Assembly: GCA_947179485.1 (NCBI GenBank)
Contig: OX359247.1
Span: 13,554,588 to 13,618,587 of the forward strand
Direction of reading: 5' to 3'
DNA length: 64,000 nt
DNA from: Allacma fusca
Lineage: Eukaryota; Arthropoda; Collembola; Symphypleona; Sminthuridae
Shown here: in pieces, positions 51,586 through 63,540 of the stretch
How the letters are laid out: every line of letters starts with the position of its first letter
Position numbering within the stretch: the stretch's first letter is position 1
Notes under the pieces: model-generated
The model's database searches: none
What the model was told of the DNA's origin: nothing
Seen by the model: only the letters and a program-made list of their open reading frames with translations
Made by a program: the position numbers and the translations under genes

Positions 51586-53074
51586 TTGTAGCCAGAAAGA
51601 CATCCAAGTTATTTTCTAATGTCTTCCCAATGGTAGAAAGTAGATCGTGTGAAACCACGGTTGGAAATTCTCATTTCAAATTCTGAGATGTAGTATCCAA
51701 AGATCTCCAATTCTAGTATTTCAAAAGCTCACTTGAGTAAGAGTCTGAATTTTGATTGCACTTCTTAGGCCTTGGCAACCTTTGAAAAATTCACGTGGGT
51801 TCGAAACCAACTACTCCATTCCCTCCTGGCTGAAATTTAACAATACAAATAACATTTGCATGCTCGAGCCTTTTTTTTTTGCAAAGGAGGCTTATATACG
51901 GGGGTTTCGTATTACAAAAAGGATTTGCTTTTTAAATTAGCTAAAAATAACTTAGTGTTCAAGTGCCTATATAGTAGAACTGTGGTTGAGCTTTTATGAA
52001 AAATAAATATGCTTTTGGCTTATATTTCGTATTAAGTTTCTTCCCCGAATTTCCCCCCAAATATGGATCATTTGCCCAACCAGACGCTAGCTATTTATCT
52101 TTTTCAAATTTTCCCATCTTTTAAATTGAAAACATTTATTATTCTTAGCCACGTTCTCTCCCTGAGCCCAGCTCTCCCTCCAAGTGTGCATAATAATATG
52201 ATGAGTAAACAAAGCAACTTTTACTCAAACTGAGAAGGTTTCCGAATCAAAGGTGGTGTGGTTAAGGTTACTCTGTGTGGAGAGAGGAGTGAGTGTTGTT
52301 TGTAGGATATACATATGTACATATACAGTCCATATATAAGGGTGATAGTATTTTCTCTCAGGAGTGTCCCTTACACACAGTGTGCTTAAGACGGGGAAAT
52401 ATAGGAACCCTATCAGACTTCTTTTGTATCAAGCTTTCAGTTTTCCCCTATAGGGAGCCCCATCCCAGGTTTCCTTTCTCCTCAAAATATATTCTACATA
52501 AACTAACAAGAAGTTCAATTTACTTGAAAGCAAACAAACTTTTAAGTTGGACATTTAGTCGGTGTTTTTCATAGAAACTGTCTCTAGTAACTGTCCATGC
52601 AATCTGTCCATATTGTTTGTTTCGGTAAACAAATTCCCCAAAACAAGGAGTGCTCTTTTGATGGCATGGACTTTTCTCTACTTTCCTTCGTTTTTGTCTT
52701 GGGCTCATGTTTGGTCATGTATGTATTATTGTAAAAAAAAAACAATAGGAATAATTTCAAATCCAATTTTAAACTGCTCCTGATGAGTCTGCCTTGAAAA
52801 ACCTTGCGGAGCAAACAACTGGGACTCTGTACCTCTATAACTGGTCTCTGTATCTAATCTCAAACTACAAACTAAACACTAATTTACATACGTCCGACCT
52901 ACAAAAAAGCTCCAGATTTTATGATGAATGCGTCTCTATATACTCAAATACATAAAATACATGAACTAATTTGTGACTTGAGTGTGTGAAGAATTTTGAG
53001 CTATTTCAGAGTGGAAGACTAGCATTGTTGCACGAAGCTCAGTCTTCTCAAGTAGATATAGATAGATATGCAAT

Positions 53075-53130
53075 AGCTTACATGCGAAAGCTTACATGCA
53101 AAATCTTACATGGAAAAGCTTACATGCAAA
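53075..53130. repeat. 14-bp tandem repeat, four units
   Basis: Four consecutive 14-base units of AGCTTACATGCAAA type with CTTACATG at 53077, 53091, 53105 and 53119, exactly in step. Units differ at one to three positions. Confidence 0.9.
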
Positions 53131-54867
53131 AAATCATATTAACAGTCCCTCCCCGAACAATACACTCGTGGATAATAGATCTTGCAAACATGAGCTAATA
53201 GAATGAGGAACGCAGTCTCACGCACACACACTCCTCTAATCGCATGCAATCTTAACAAGAATAAATGTGGAAATTGAAATTCCTCCGACTCCTCAACGAC
53301 GCTGCTCTCTTGTAACGCTCAAATTACAAAGCGGAGTGTGCATTTACAATTTCACACATAAAAATAAGTAATTTTGACGCTAAGTCGACACATTTCGGTA
53401 CGTATGTTCTTCTGTACAGAGGAGGTGGGACTGCAGTTGAGCAAACATATGAGGGATCCTCATTGAGGATGCATATGCAAAAAAAAAATATGTTGTTTAT
53501 TGGGAAACTCTTGGCACGTGTTGTTGAAGTTCTCTTATATATTTTTTTTGTTGATGGTATGAATTCGTTGTACTCCGTCTCTCCAATGTACGTAAGAAAG
53601 GGATGTGAACCATACAAAGTGGTGCGAACCGAATCGGAATATCTGATGAATTCTCATTCCATTTACTTCCAAGTCTCACCCATTTCAAACTAGATTCATG
53701 GCTCGGTGAGTTTAATCACAATCTCACTTCTTTTTCTTCACGTTTGTATTATACATGAATTGGATTGACCCATAAAAAACCTTTATATTTTTAGACTTCC
53801 GTATCCTCACCTCACACTGTACATACTTGAGTTCCATGGATAGTTCTTCCTATACAATCTCGAGCCTAGCTTGTATTTAGACATATGTAGGGTATAGCTG
53901 GAAGCATATGTGTGTATACATTTGTCACCCATTCCTCCACTCCTTCCACTCTACTGTACACACACACATTTCCCACACTTGCTCACACAAAATGGAAAGA
54001 TTCATTAGATCAGAGATATAGACGCCGCATAAATTATGACGTCCTCCTACATCCCCTTCTCCGCATACCGTCGAGTTACAAGTCGTTACAATTAACTTCC
54101 TTGATGAATATTAATCCATTTAACCACAACGCCTGACGGCTCTTACGTTTTGTTTCATCTCCAATGCTAGAAAACAGTCATATAAACTTCTTTGACTTTT
54201 CAGCCCCACTCTGATTTGATCTCAATCTTGCCACATTTCTAAGAAAAACATTATTTTTAGGATGATTTGAATAAACACAAATAACAAACAACAAAAATAT
54301 CCCCGATGGAAAAATCTCACCCTTCAGGCCTATCTTGTTGACATATCAACAGCTTCTATTAATACCAAAGGGATTTACATTAATAATCCACAAAGGGGTA
54401 ATGTTATAAAAAAAATATCAATAGATATACATAGGTATATACTATTAGAATTATTAAACTCCATTAATTTTCAATACTCATGCAAAGATATGTACAAATA
54501 GACGGACGTAAACACATGAGGACTAACGACTGAAGTGTACCAAGACAGGAACTCAGTATAGGCCAAAGCCCAATAAGAAGGCTATGCAGAGGCACGTGTG
54601 GCTCACTCGACGGAAATATATCATGCAATTTTATCTATTAAGCAAACGCTCATCCCAAGAAGTCATGTAAGATTAAGTGCACTGGGAAGGAAACTGTCTA
54701 AAACAGACACGAGGAGCATTATTGAATGGAGCAAAAAAAAAAAAAGTGAGAGTAAAAATAAAAAGCAGGAAAAAGATTTTGTACACAGACGAATACTACT
54801 ACTCACATATCTATACATAAGTAAATCCCTTGAACTATCAAACCCATGGGTTGGTTTGTTCATTTTG

Positions 54868-54871
<4 letters not shown>

Positions 54872-54902
<31 letters not shown>
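54872..54902. repeat. (GA)n microsatellite
   Basis: About 15 GA units within the long receptor intron. Confidence 0.95.
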
Positions 54903-54905
<3 letters not shown>

Positions 54906-55372
54906 TGGGGGGAAAGATCTTGCGAAGCAAAAACCCTATGTAACTAAGCCCACTCTAATCGCATCGAAATCCATGGATGAGAAGGGAAAAGATACTTAAA
55001 GGAACAAGATATATAAAGAGAGGAAACTAGCGCCAGGGAGGGATAGACGATTTTGCTAGGAGTAGAACACCGGGAAGTATCACTATATGAAGGTATTTAG
55101 CACTGAACGGATTCCGGATTCAATCGTGGGGTCCACATCGCAGATCATAAAAAGAAGGAAGTGGTTTTCACATGAATTTCTGTTGACTGAACTCTAAAAG
55201 TATGAGAGTGAGTAAAATTGGTGAAAGCTAATGCTGGGAGAGCTGCTGACCTGAGCAGAGAGTTGAGAACATTACTCTTTATGTTGTTTCTATTACATTC
55301 CGACATGCATCACCCCTACTCGTACCATTGTTAAGCCCCGGTCTTGTCTTTACACTCACACTTTCTCTCCAG

Positions 55373-55570
55373 ATGGTGGGGGGCATATGTAGTCATATCC
55401 TTCTCCTCCTCCTCCTCCTCCTCCTGCTCCGCCGGATATGTCATCAGCCCCTCATCCCAACCAGTCTATGCATGAACTCAGCTGCTAATGGTCTTCTTTT
55501 TCTACATGACCGACAGCGGAGAGTCTCACTTGTAGAATCCGTCCCGTCTGCTGTCTATGGTCCTCCGTGA
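55373..55570 (+). other. Open frame with signal-peptide-like start over a TCC repeat
   Basis: A pyrimidine tract ending CTCTCCAG at 55372 immediately precedes ATG. The 65-codon frame begins MVGGICSHI, continues with ten leucines and then RRICHQPLIPTSL. The leucines are encoded by a (CTC)n microsatellite, so the resemblance to a secretion signal may be accidental. No strong donor follows before the stop. It lies in the receptor gene between exons A and B and could in principle be an alternative first exon, but there is no good phase-1 donor to exon B. Confidence 0.15.
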
Positions 55571-55769
55571 TAGTCTGGTCCATGAGTTTCCATTTACTTA
55601 TTCCTCTTCTTCCTTTCCCGAACTTTTAACATATCTGGAGACAGGGGATCCGGGAATTTACAGAATTTAGATCGAGTTTTACAATCTCTCCGCCTCATCC
55701 CTCTCCTTGTACGCACACCATCTCCCGAATTATGGTACACACACACGTAAAAGATATATTACATTACAA

Positions 55770-55774
<5 letters not shown>

Positions 55775-55826
<52 letters not shown>
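55775..55826. repeat. (GA)n microsatellite
   Basis: Longest GA tract in the window, about 25 units, in the long receptor intron. Confidence 0.95.
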
Positions 55827-55829
<3 letters not shown>

Positions 55830-57427
55830 AGACAATGGGAAAGTCCAATATTTCATTTCTTCTTGGAAGGAGGTCTAAAAGCTGGAAATCACATCAGATC
55901 CATAGAATGCAGAAATGTAGGAGATAAAATGGGGAAAATGATGACTTTTCCATGCGTCAATGATTCTTATTTCTTCTTATGTATGGTACATGGAGGAAAA
56001 ACTTTTCCCTGCCTTCACACCACGCTTGACTACCACACAGATGACGGTATGAAGGAAAAATCCAAAAATCAACTTTGTCACAGTTTGATGGTGAGCTCTG
56101 ACTCTCTTTTCCCCGCAAGTATATAAAAGAGTATATTAATCCTCTCCTTCGTGGTTCAGGCGGGTTTTTGAGCCCTTCCCTTCCAAAAAGGTTGTTACAA
56201 CTGCGGCTTTCCTTACCCTAACTTGGGTTAGGAGTAGGAATCCATGCATAGCGTATGTCTTGGGAAACAAGCCAATGAACGAACAAATGTTTCAGGTTGT
56301 CGTCTGTCTGTGTCTACAGAGTATCTACTGTAAAAACTCCATACGAAGAACTACATTCAGAAAGAGCTCCTCATCCTGAAACATGAACTGGAGCAAAATG
56401 CACGTATCAATGTAATTATAGTAAAGTGTACCTTTGGAAATAGCCTGAAGATTATTCCAGGAAAACAAAATAGGGAAATTCTGCTTACGTACGTTTCCTT
56501 TTGTGCACTGTGTATATGTACATAGTGTCTACAACCAGGCTCGTTGAGCTAGCTGAAAGATGAAAAGCGTAACTACTGCAGTATCTATTAGTGAAACAAA
56601 AACCATGGTAGTGGATATATTGCAGAAAAGTTGACATGAAATATATAAATGAATCCAGAAAGCTGAGTTGGTTCCATATATGAGGACAACATTGGAGTTC
56701 GTGTCTCATATTGTCTCTTTAAATGAGACAAAATATAAAAGACGGACTACTCTCCGTGAGGGAATTTACTCCTAGTCCGGAAATGAAACCTGGTGGACCG
56801 AATGAGAATATCAGAAAAGTTTTCCAATAGGAAACACCATCCATGTGGACAAAATTATACAATATGTTTGACTCTCTCCAATATTTACCATCTGAAATAG
56901 TGAAGAGGAATGCATATGTTCCCAAATAGGAGGTATTCTAAGGCTCCGCTTATTTGTTCATTCTTTGACATGGATGTATGTAATTATCCCGTTGGTTTTT
57001 TTTAGCAACATTCCGGGATAACTAACTTGAACCATTTTCAATATTGTCCCAGTCCCAGTGAAATACCAAATGTAATTATGTGCAGATACATAGATGAAAG
57101 AAAAAAAAAAAGAAAAACAATCCGTAGGAAAAGAGAGATGCGTATGAAAAGAGGCGGACTAAAAGTTTTTTCCGTGAGATGTTAATCTATATAAAATATT
57201 TTTCCGATTTTGTTCTGCCAGACTTCATATTACTTTTTTTTGTTGCTGATGGAGAAATGTTTTTCAATGGAGAATATACAACGAGGAACTATTTCAGTTT
57301 AGGGGATATATTTTCTCGGGCATAAAAATAAAAGGGGTTAGATTTGTTTCTACAAGAGTGAACCCAATGTTTGCTGAGTTCATCTCCTGATTAACTCGCC
57401 TCTGTATTATCCAACTTTCAATTTCAG

Positions 57428-57454
57428 TTCCGGAATTTATCTCCAGTGGATCTT
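57428..57454 (+). CDS. Possible 27-base cassette microexon of the receptor
   Basis: A strong acceptor (ATTATCCAACTTTCAATTTCAG, ending 57427) and a strong donor (CTT then GTAAGTTA) bound exactly 27 bases. Placed between exon A and exon B, the microexon keeps phase 1 on both sides and has no stop. The residues change from SNRS-G-LMCPR to SNRS-VPEFISSGSW-LMCPR. That would lengthen the loop between the first and second cysteines of the hormone-binding domain from 13 to 22 residues. Without it the spacing is already normal for calcitonin-type receptors, so if real it is an alternative exon. Confidence 0.3.
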
Positions 57455-58844
57455 GTAAGTTAATGCTCACTTCTCAGATCTTTTACTGTCAAGCACGCAT
57501 ATAACATGGCTTCATTAAATATCTACAGAGGATTCAACCTCCCTGTTTATTTAGCTCAAGAATGCAAATTTTTATCCAGGCATCGAAGAGAAGGAATGAA
57601 GTTGTTGATTTGGACGATAACTAATTACTTATGTCGGGTCTTCAGATTTTATTATAGCAAGTAATTATGCATATACGTACTTATGTAATATACGCCCTGA
57701 CAAAACTTATTGCTTTACTAAAAAAAATAATTATAGGAAGAAATAAGAAATACTCATTAATACCAACTGCGAGAAACTGAGGCTTCAAGCCAAAATTCTT
57801 ATTTTATTTATTTGGGAATTTTTTTTGAGCGTTCAGACTATCATCCTAGAGCCAGTTGGAATTTATTTAATTTTAAGTGGAATTGGAATTCGGGTTATCT
57901 TCAGTGATTAGTAATTATATTGCCTATAGTGGATCATTTATATGAAAATAAACCTCTAGTACTTTCACTGGTTCTTGAGTAATGAGTATTAATTACGCGT
58001 CTATGTATAAAGCTCCATTGCCTGGGAAAATAATAAGAATGGTTTAAGATTGTGGGGGAAAATGTTGAGATTGAGAACAGAACCAAGGTTCTTTGTAGTG
58101 GTAACCAATCTTGAAGCCGTGTTTACTTCATTCACTCTTTCTTGGCTTCCCCTTGGAAATACAGTGATAACAATCTGTCTATTATAGATATCTACAATAA
58201 TTATTATAAGCTGGCTCCGGGACGAGTGAGTTAAAAAGCACTATGGCTTCGTTATTACCATAGTTTGCTATTTCCACTGCCGAGTAAATTATTATTCACG
58301 GGTTTTTAGTCTATTCTGGAAATATTATGGTTGTGAGCATTTCTGCAATATTATAATACTTTGTTGCTCGTGGGTTTGTATGACTAGTCCTAATTCTTAA
58401 ACAGTTCTTCCTTCATGTAATTCTATGCATGAGGGAATTAAATATGTACGATCATATACAGGCTCAATTGGAGGATAACAACTTTCACTGAGGTAGCTAT
58501 GTATACATATATTTACTTACTCTCACTCTCAACCTGAACCTTACTTGATACATTGAAAAATATGAAAATGACTTGCTCTCTGCAATTTAAAAGTGAATTT
58601 GCAACTTGAAGTTGGCAGTCGAGGGAATGGTAATAAATGAAGGGTCTTAACCTGGAGCTGTTTCATTCGCAACAAATCATTAAAATTTCATGGCCGTCAT
58701 CAACCTGTAGACAGGATGACTTTCCCTTCCTATTATTTAATACGGGCCTCAGTCGCATATCAAAATGCCAGCGACAGCTCCAAGGGATTATCGATGGAAA
58801 CCAGACGACAGGAGGAGGGAAGGTACATACCTCCAAAATTTTAC

Positions 58845-59027
58845 TCACATGCTCTTGTTCCCTTCCACGTGCAGCCCCGATGCTTCAGTCATCAGGCGGA
58901 ATATGTCCGGGTTCGGACCGTTTCTCTTCCAGTCCATATACTTGTCATTTCCCCCGTACTTTACAAGCTGGCTTCCATTATTGCCAATATCATGTTTAGC
59001 TCGATAAGGTTTCCTCGGCCAATTCAT
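58845..59027 (-). CDS. Candidate - strand exon, unidentified
   Basis: An ATG at 59027 on the - strand starts a 60-codon frame with polar, balanced composition (MNWPRKPYRAKHDIGNNGSQ and later GNDKYMDWKRNGPNPDIF). It ends at AGCAT before GTGAGTAAA, a good donor that precludes the in-frame TGA if used. A TATAAAA-like word lies about 50 bases upstream of the ATG on the same strand. It would be a nested antisense gene inside the receptor intron. I know no homologue, and overlapping + strand frames are also open here, so this could be chance. Confidence 0.18.
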   Translation of the reverse strand: MNWPRKPYRAKHDIGNNGSQLVKYGGNDKYMDWKRNGPNPDIFRLMTEASGLHVEGNKSM

Positions 59028-61061
59028 CGTTAAATGCGTGCGTATCGCATGAAGGAGCTCCGAGGCACGGTTTTATATTTCATCCTTAATTTGGAGACCT
59101 GGTGTATTGATGAAATTAGGCCGGAACTAATGCTAGCTGGGATGCTCATGGTGTGCCATGTAATACACACACACACAGTGTTAAATGTCCTCACGCAACT
59201 TAGCACCTGCTACAGAATACACGTATTGAAAATTGGACGAGCTGCCGAGCTCTTGGAATAGTTATGTGCACTATTTGTGAATGAGTCAGAAAGCAACGAC
59301 TCCAACCTCCTGCTCCTGCCATGGGTAATGTCATGGAAATTCTTCATGTGAGAATTTCCGAATGGCTTCCCCACTTTTCTGTAATGTAGAGTAACTACTA
59401 TACATTAAATGGCTAAGTGGAAAGGCACTAAACGTTGCATTTAGGACTACAGGACTGTCTCTGAATCTTGATGCATATTGGGTCATATCCACCTGCATGG
59501 TTTGAAATCTTGTATCAGAAATTGTGTAATGACTGGTCCGTCACATACTTGATTCTCAAATACAAAAGGGATTGAGTCCCTTATGACACATCTCATAGCA
59601 TAACTTCTGGAAATAAATTCGCACATCGTAGCATAAAATATGTAAGATATTTCCTAACATTGAAAAAAAAGCACGATCTTCCGAATACTGTATGTGCACG
59701 AACATTATAATATTTATCCATTTTTTTCTTCAAAACGAAGCCGGAAATTGGAATTTACTTATATCTTGTGGGAGAAAAGAATGTCCTCCATGTACTCTCA
59801 CCCAAAAGTCCTGTACATACATATGTACATATTATTGTATTATGCATAGATACATGTATTTTTGAGAAGACAAATTTGTTGTGTTTCCAGTATATGACCA
59901 GTTAGTGAAAGGCTGTAAAATTTAACTATGTGGTATTCCTTTCGGAACGCATTGGACAGGTTCAAAATAGCTTCTAGTGTACACATTTGAGCCACAAAAA
60001 TGTTTGTATTGGCTCCTTTCCCCATGAGAGCTTCCGTTTCCATTCAGGACTCGTATGCTCATAAGAAAGAGGCCGTAATAATTACAGTGCATTGATGGCA
60101 TGACACGGAACTGTGTAAGTAGCAATAAAAATTCTTGGTCGTTTACTCTTCACCCAAAAACGAGCATTACAGAGTTATTTCGTACACTGTAGCATATTTG
60201 AGACATGAGGGAGGCGGATCCATTCACAGATGCTAAATGTCCTAGCTTGCAAAATCGCCCATGTGAAATTAGATTCCAGCTCACTTGAGAGCACTCTGGG
60301 CTTTGATGACAAATACATATTTGAGCCATCATAAAGGAGACAATTTCTTCTGGTCGTGAGGGAGGAGTACATACATATGTGCGGTATGAAGTTGGAAAAT
60401 TGAATAACTGAATATAAATGAGAGTCAAGGCCTCAAAGGCGGATGGATGTAACAGGTGGTCATATAATTCAAATAGAAAGTTTAGATTCCATTCGAGTCG
60501 GATCTCCATGCAATTTTCGACCCGATCCAGATCCTAACTGACTAGAAAGAGTCCCGCTCCGTAAATTTGATACTACCAATGTTCGCATTTGCCGACGTCG
60601 ACAGTTATAATGATCCAATGACAGAGTGCATATGGTAGGGCCCAGAATGCAAAATATGTGCATAAATACTACACATACATACGTACATATAAATATTGTA
60701 TGCATATGAGCAAATGAATTATTCTCTCTCAGCAAAACTCGGATGCAATTTTCTATTCCCTTGATTTATATCTGGGAAATTGGAATTTCATTAGAGCCTT
60801 TATCCTGTGGTAGACTTAACATTCCCATCCCATGTACAGCAATTGAAATGACTTTATCTTAAAAATAAACCGTTACCAATAACTTTCTTGTTACTCACTG
60901 TGCTCTGGCACGCGTCTATTAATTATCCCTAAACAACATAAGTCATCAATCCTGTAATCTGATGCAGGCGCCGAGAATCCAAGTGAAAGCTCCGTTGCCT
61001 GGCAGCATCCTACCTTTTCCCAAATGAGTCTGGATTAACTGTTTGTATTTCTAATGACTAG

Positions 61062-61172
61062 GGTTGATGTGCCCCCGGATATGGGATTCTTGGGTTTGTT
61101 GGGATGAAACTCCAGCTGGAACTAATGCGCTAGCTCCTTGCCCGGACCATGTGATTGGGTTCGATCCGAACA
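61062..61172 (+). CDS. Class B GPCR (calcitonin/DH31 receptor-like), exon B: hormone-binding domain
   Basis: The exon completes Gly35, encodes residues 36-71, and contributes the first base of Arg72. It holds cysteines 2-4 of the hormone-receptor domain (Cys38, Cys47, Cys61) and the family signature CPRIWDSWVCWDETPAGTN followed by CPDHVIGFDP. Asp43 and Trp48 are the conserved core residues of this fold. CWDxTPAGT with CPD..xGFDP is typical of calcitonin and DH31 receptors and unlike CRF/DH44 receptors. Such receptors bind amidated peptides at the cell surface and signal mainly through Gs and cAMP. The acceptor has a branch-like CTAATGAC before TAG, and the donor is ACA then GTAAGTCC. Both phases are 1. 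Confidence 0.93.
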
Positions 61173-61883
61173 GTAAGTCCAACTTTCTTGTTTTGTCTGT
61201 TATTCAATCTAAGGAAAGCTTATTCATAGTTTATGAGTTCCCAGAAATTTACGCACAACCTGAGTCTTGTAGATAAACACGAGGAAATTACTGTACAAAA
61301 AATCTCCTTCAAAAGTTGCAAACTACTGGAAGCTCCTTCCATAAACGTCCTTGTTAGATAGATACTATCTATTCGGATCGAGAGTAAAGAAAACTTTTTT
61401 TTTGTAACTTTGTTAAAACAAATGGTCACTTTGTAAACTTATAAATATTATGTTACCATTAAAAATAATAGTATTACTATTTGTAAAAGTTTTCTATTTC
61501 ATATCTCATAAGTAATGATAAATACAAACTGAACCTTTCATTCAGCCCGGAATATCGTGAGGTAAATAAATAAGATCCCATAAAAAAAATGTATGCAGTT
61601 ACATAGTTTAGCACGGACACTACACAGCTTGTTCAATGCAAGGACGTGTTCATTTCAGCTCCGCTATCTATAATTATATATCGTCCCTGTATCTACATTT
61701 CTTACTGCAAATATGCACCTTGACAGTTTTGAATGTAGGACGTGACAGTACATATCTATAGTTAATTCTCTGATGGAGTATTTCATATGAAATTCTGTGG
61801 GTACAAGTGCAGAACTTCAAAAAAATAATTCTGGGTTCTTTTGCCAAAGGAAAGTTGTAACAATGAAAGTGTTTAAATTCTAG
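61173..61883 (+). other. Receptor intron (711 bases)
   Basis: Bounded by GTAAGTCC and AAATTCTAG. It contains no other feature I can support. Confidence 0.9.
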
Positions 61884-61990
61884 GAATGGCTTACAAAGAA
61901 TGCCTACCCGACGGAAGTTGGTTTCGTCATCCTGAGTCCAACAGAACATGGTCCAATTACACCACATGCGTCGACCAAGCTGATCTAGCT
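61884..61990 (+). CDS. Class B GPCR (calcitonin/DH31 receptor-like), exon C: end of hormone-binding domain
   Basis: It completes Arg72 and encodes residues 73-107. It begins [13 protein letters not shown] and continues [18 protein letters not shown]. Cys78 and Cys100 are the fifth and sixth domain cysteines, Gly82 and Trp84 are the conserved Gly-x-Trp, and Asn91 and Asn96 are glycosylation sequons. The string WFRHPxSNRTWxNYTxC is nearly the same in vertebrate calcitonin receptors, which makes this the strongest single piece of family evidence. The phase is 1 in and 0 out, with donor GCT then GTAAGAAA. Confidence 0.95.
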
Positions 61991-63448
61991 GTAAGAAACC
62001 CTAGAATGGGTCTTACCTTCCTTTCAATATGAAATGTTTGATTCATTCCTTTTCTTCTTCTTATTTCAAAAACGAAGGTTATATTTTTTCCTTCAAAGAA
62101 AGATTTTTTTCCCCCCTGGAATCCTTTCATGTGCATTCTGTAGCAATGATAAATGTAAGTAAGACCCAGACCTTCCTCTTTACATAAATTATTCCGACTT
62201 CTGCATTACAAAGACTTAATGTTATATTTTTTCCCACAATGCACTTGTTGGCACTTGACTACCCTCACACTGATTCTCGTACTGAAGACGCTCGTCTTCC
62301 GTAGATACGACTCGTTTCATCCGAGCATTCATTCCCTAAGGACTGACAAAATAAGATCTAAAGCGTTCCTTTACTTTTGCAAAGCTCGGAGAGCAAGTTA
62401 TTGTGAGGCATCTGGAAAAAAAAATGCTGAAAATTTGAGTCCTTGACGTATAATACCATTGATTTATGAATTGGAATGTAAACACGTGTAGCGTGACGTT
62501 CATGGCAGCCGTATGACTTAAGAACTGGCTCAGTGAAAGTTTTCATTACAAGTAATTATTTTTTTAGAAAAACTCAGATGATTTTGTAGTTTCCTAGTTT
62601 TATTATAGGCTTCAAATTAAGATGAGTAATAATGAGCCAAGCTATTCTGAAAATGTTAGTATTAGACGAAATGAGGGAAGGAAATAAATTTGAAGGGTTT
62701 CAATTTGTTCCGTTGATATCCCTGGATGCCCTGGAAACGCAGGCATCCTAGTGCGTGAGCAATAAAAATTTGTTTCAGTAGTGGTAATGTGGGAGGGAAA
62801 CCACCGAATAAAGTAACTGGAACTACAGGTCTCAAATGTATAGTTTATATGTCTTCTTAGTGTACTTTTGCTTGTTTTGCGAAGGTAACTTGTAATATAC
62901 GGACGTATTCATATAAGTCGAAATAGTTTGGTCAGAGCAAAATACAGTATGTATAACTTGCCCTAACCCTAACTCAGTTTGAACAAGTTGAACGATAGGT
63001 TTTGCACGGATCTGTTTTGGGATGAGAGGGTTACGTGGTTGTTCAATTCGGAACAAATAATAAGTGGATTTGTTATGAGACGGTGTACTTACCTCAGTTT
63101 GTTTTCGTCTGGCAAATACTGTGACTGCTCAACTTTCAGTGAACTCACCTGACGGTTAATAATTTAATTTGCTGTCTGAATATAAATTTCATGATATGGA
63201 CGCAGTACCTAAAAAATTCAAGACCACATTCACTGTACAGTACCAATGAATATTAATACGAGAAATTGAATTACCCTCATGACACAAGCATACGGCGACG
63301 GCACATGATCCCAGGGTATTTATAGAGGTAGTCCCAGCATCCCTGCTCCTAACCGTAGTAGCGTCTCTTTGATGATCGATTCATGTTGTGTTGATAGTAA
63401 TGAGAATCCTATGAAACAATAAATGTAAATGTTATTTTTACTTTGCAG
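61991..63448 (+). other. Receptor intron (1458 bases)
   Basis: Phase-0 intron bounded by GTAAGAAA and TTTTTACTTTGCAG. A good donor word on the opposite strand (GAG then GTAAGTAC, near 63095) lies inside it without a convincing exon. There is nothing else I can support. Confidence 0.88.
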
Positions 63449-63540
63449 AGACGTCAAGCTGTAAATACTATTTATGAAATTGGCTATCTGATCTCCCTGT
63501 GCGCACTTATCATCTCTCTCGTCATCTTCTGCTCGTTTCG
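63449..63540 (+). CDS. Class B GPCR (calcitonin/DH31 receptor-like), exon D: transmembrane helix 1
   Basis: It encodes residues 108-137 and two bases of codon 138 (Arg in any case but CGN). RRQAVNTIYEIGYLISLCA leads into LIISLVIFCSF, a single hydrophobic helix at about residues 113-137. The GYxxSL pattern, with Ser123 at the conserved position of helix 1, is characteristic of class B receptors, and the helix follows the sixth cysteine by 13 residues as expected. The acceptor is strong. The donor (TTTCG then GTATCC) is weaker but lies where helix 1 ends, and leaves phase 2. The remaining helices are outside the window, so the gene is truncated by the window edge. Confidence 0.88.

Larger units (their letters stand above)
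48488..61061 (+). other. Receptor intron of 12.6 kb
   Basis: It joins exon A (phase 1) to exon B (phase 1), with donor GTAAGCC and acceptor TAATGACTAG. Inside are two possible frame-preserving cassette exons (49582-49668 and 57428-57454), a TCC repeat, GA microsatellites and a 14-bp tandem repeat. The rest shows no gene I can support. Confidence 0.75.

Noticed and set aside
53693-53710. GTGAGT donor after a 12-base segment following TTTCAAACTAG
   Set aside because: The implied exon is only 12 bases and has no partner, so chance is more likely.
63060-63200. Strong - strand donor words (GTAAGTAC, GTGAGTTC) inside the receptor intron
   Set aside because: No acceptor of good quality or sustained open frame accompanies them.
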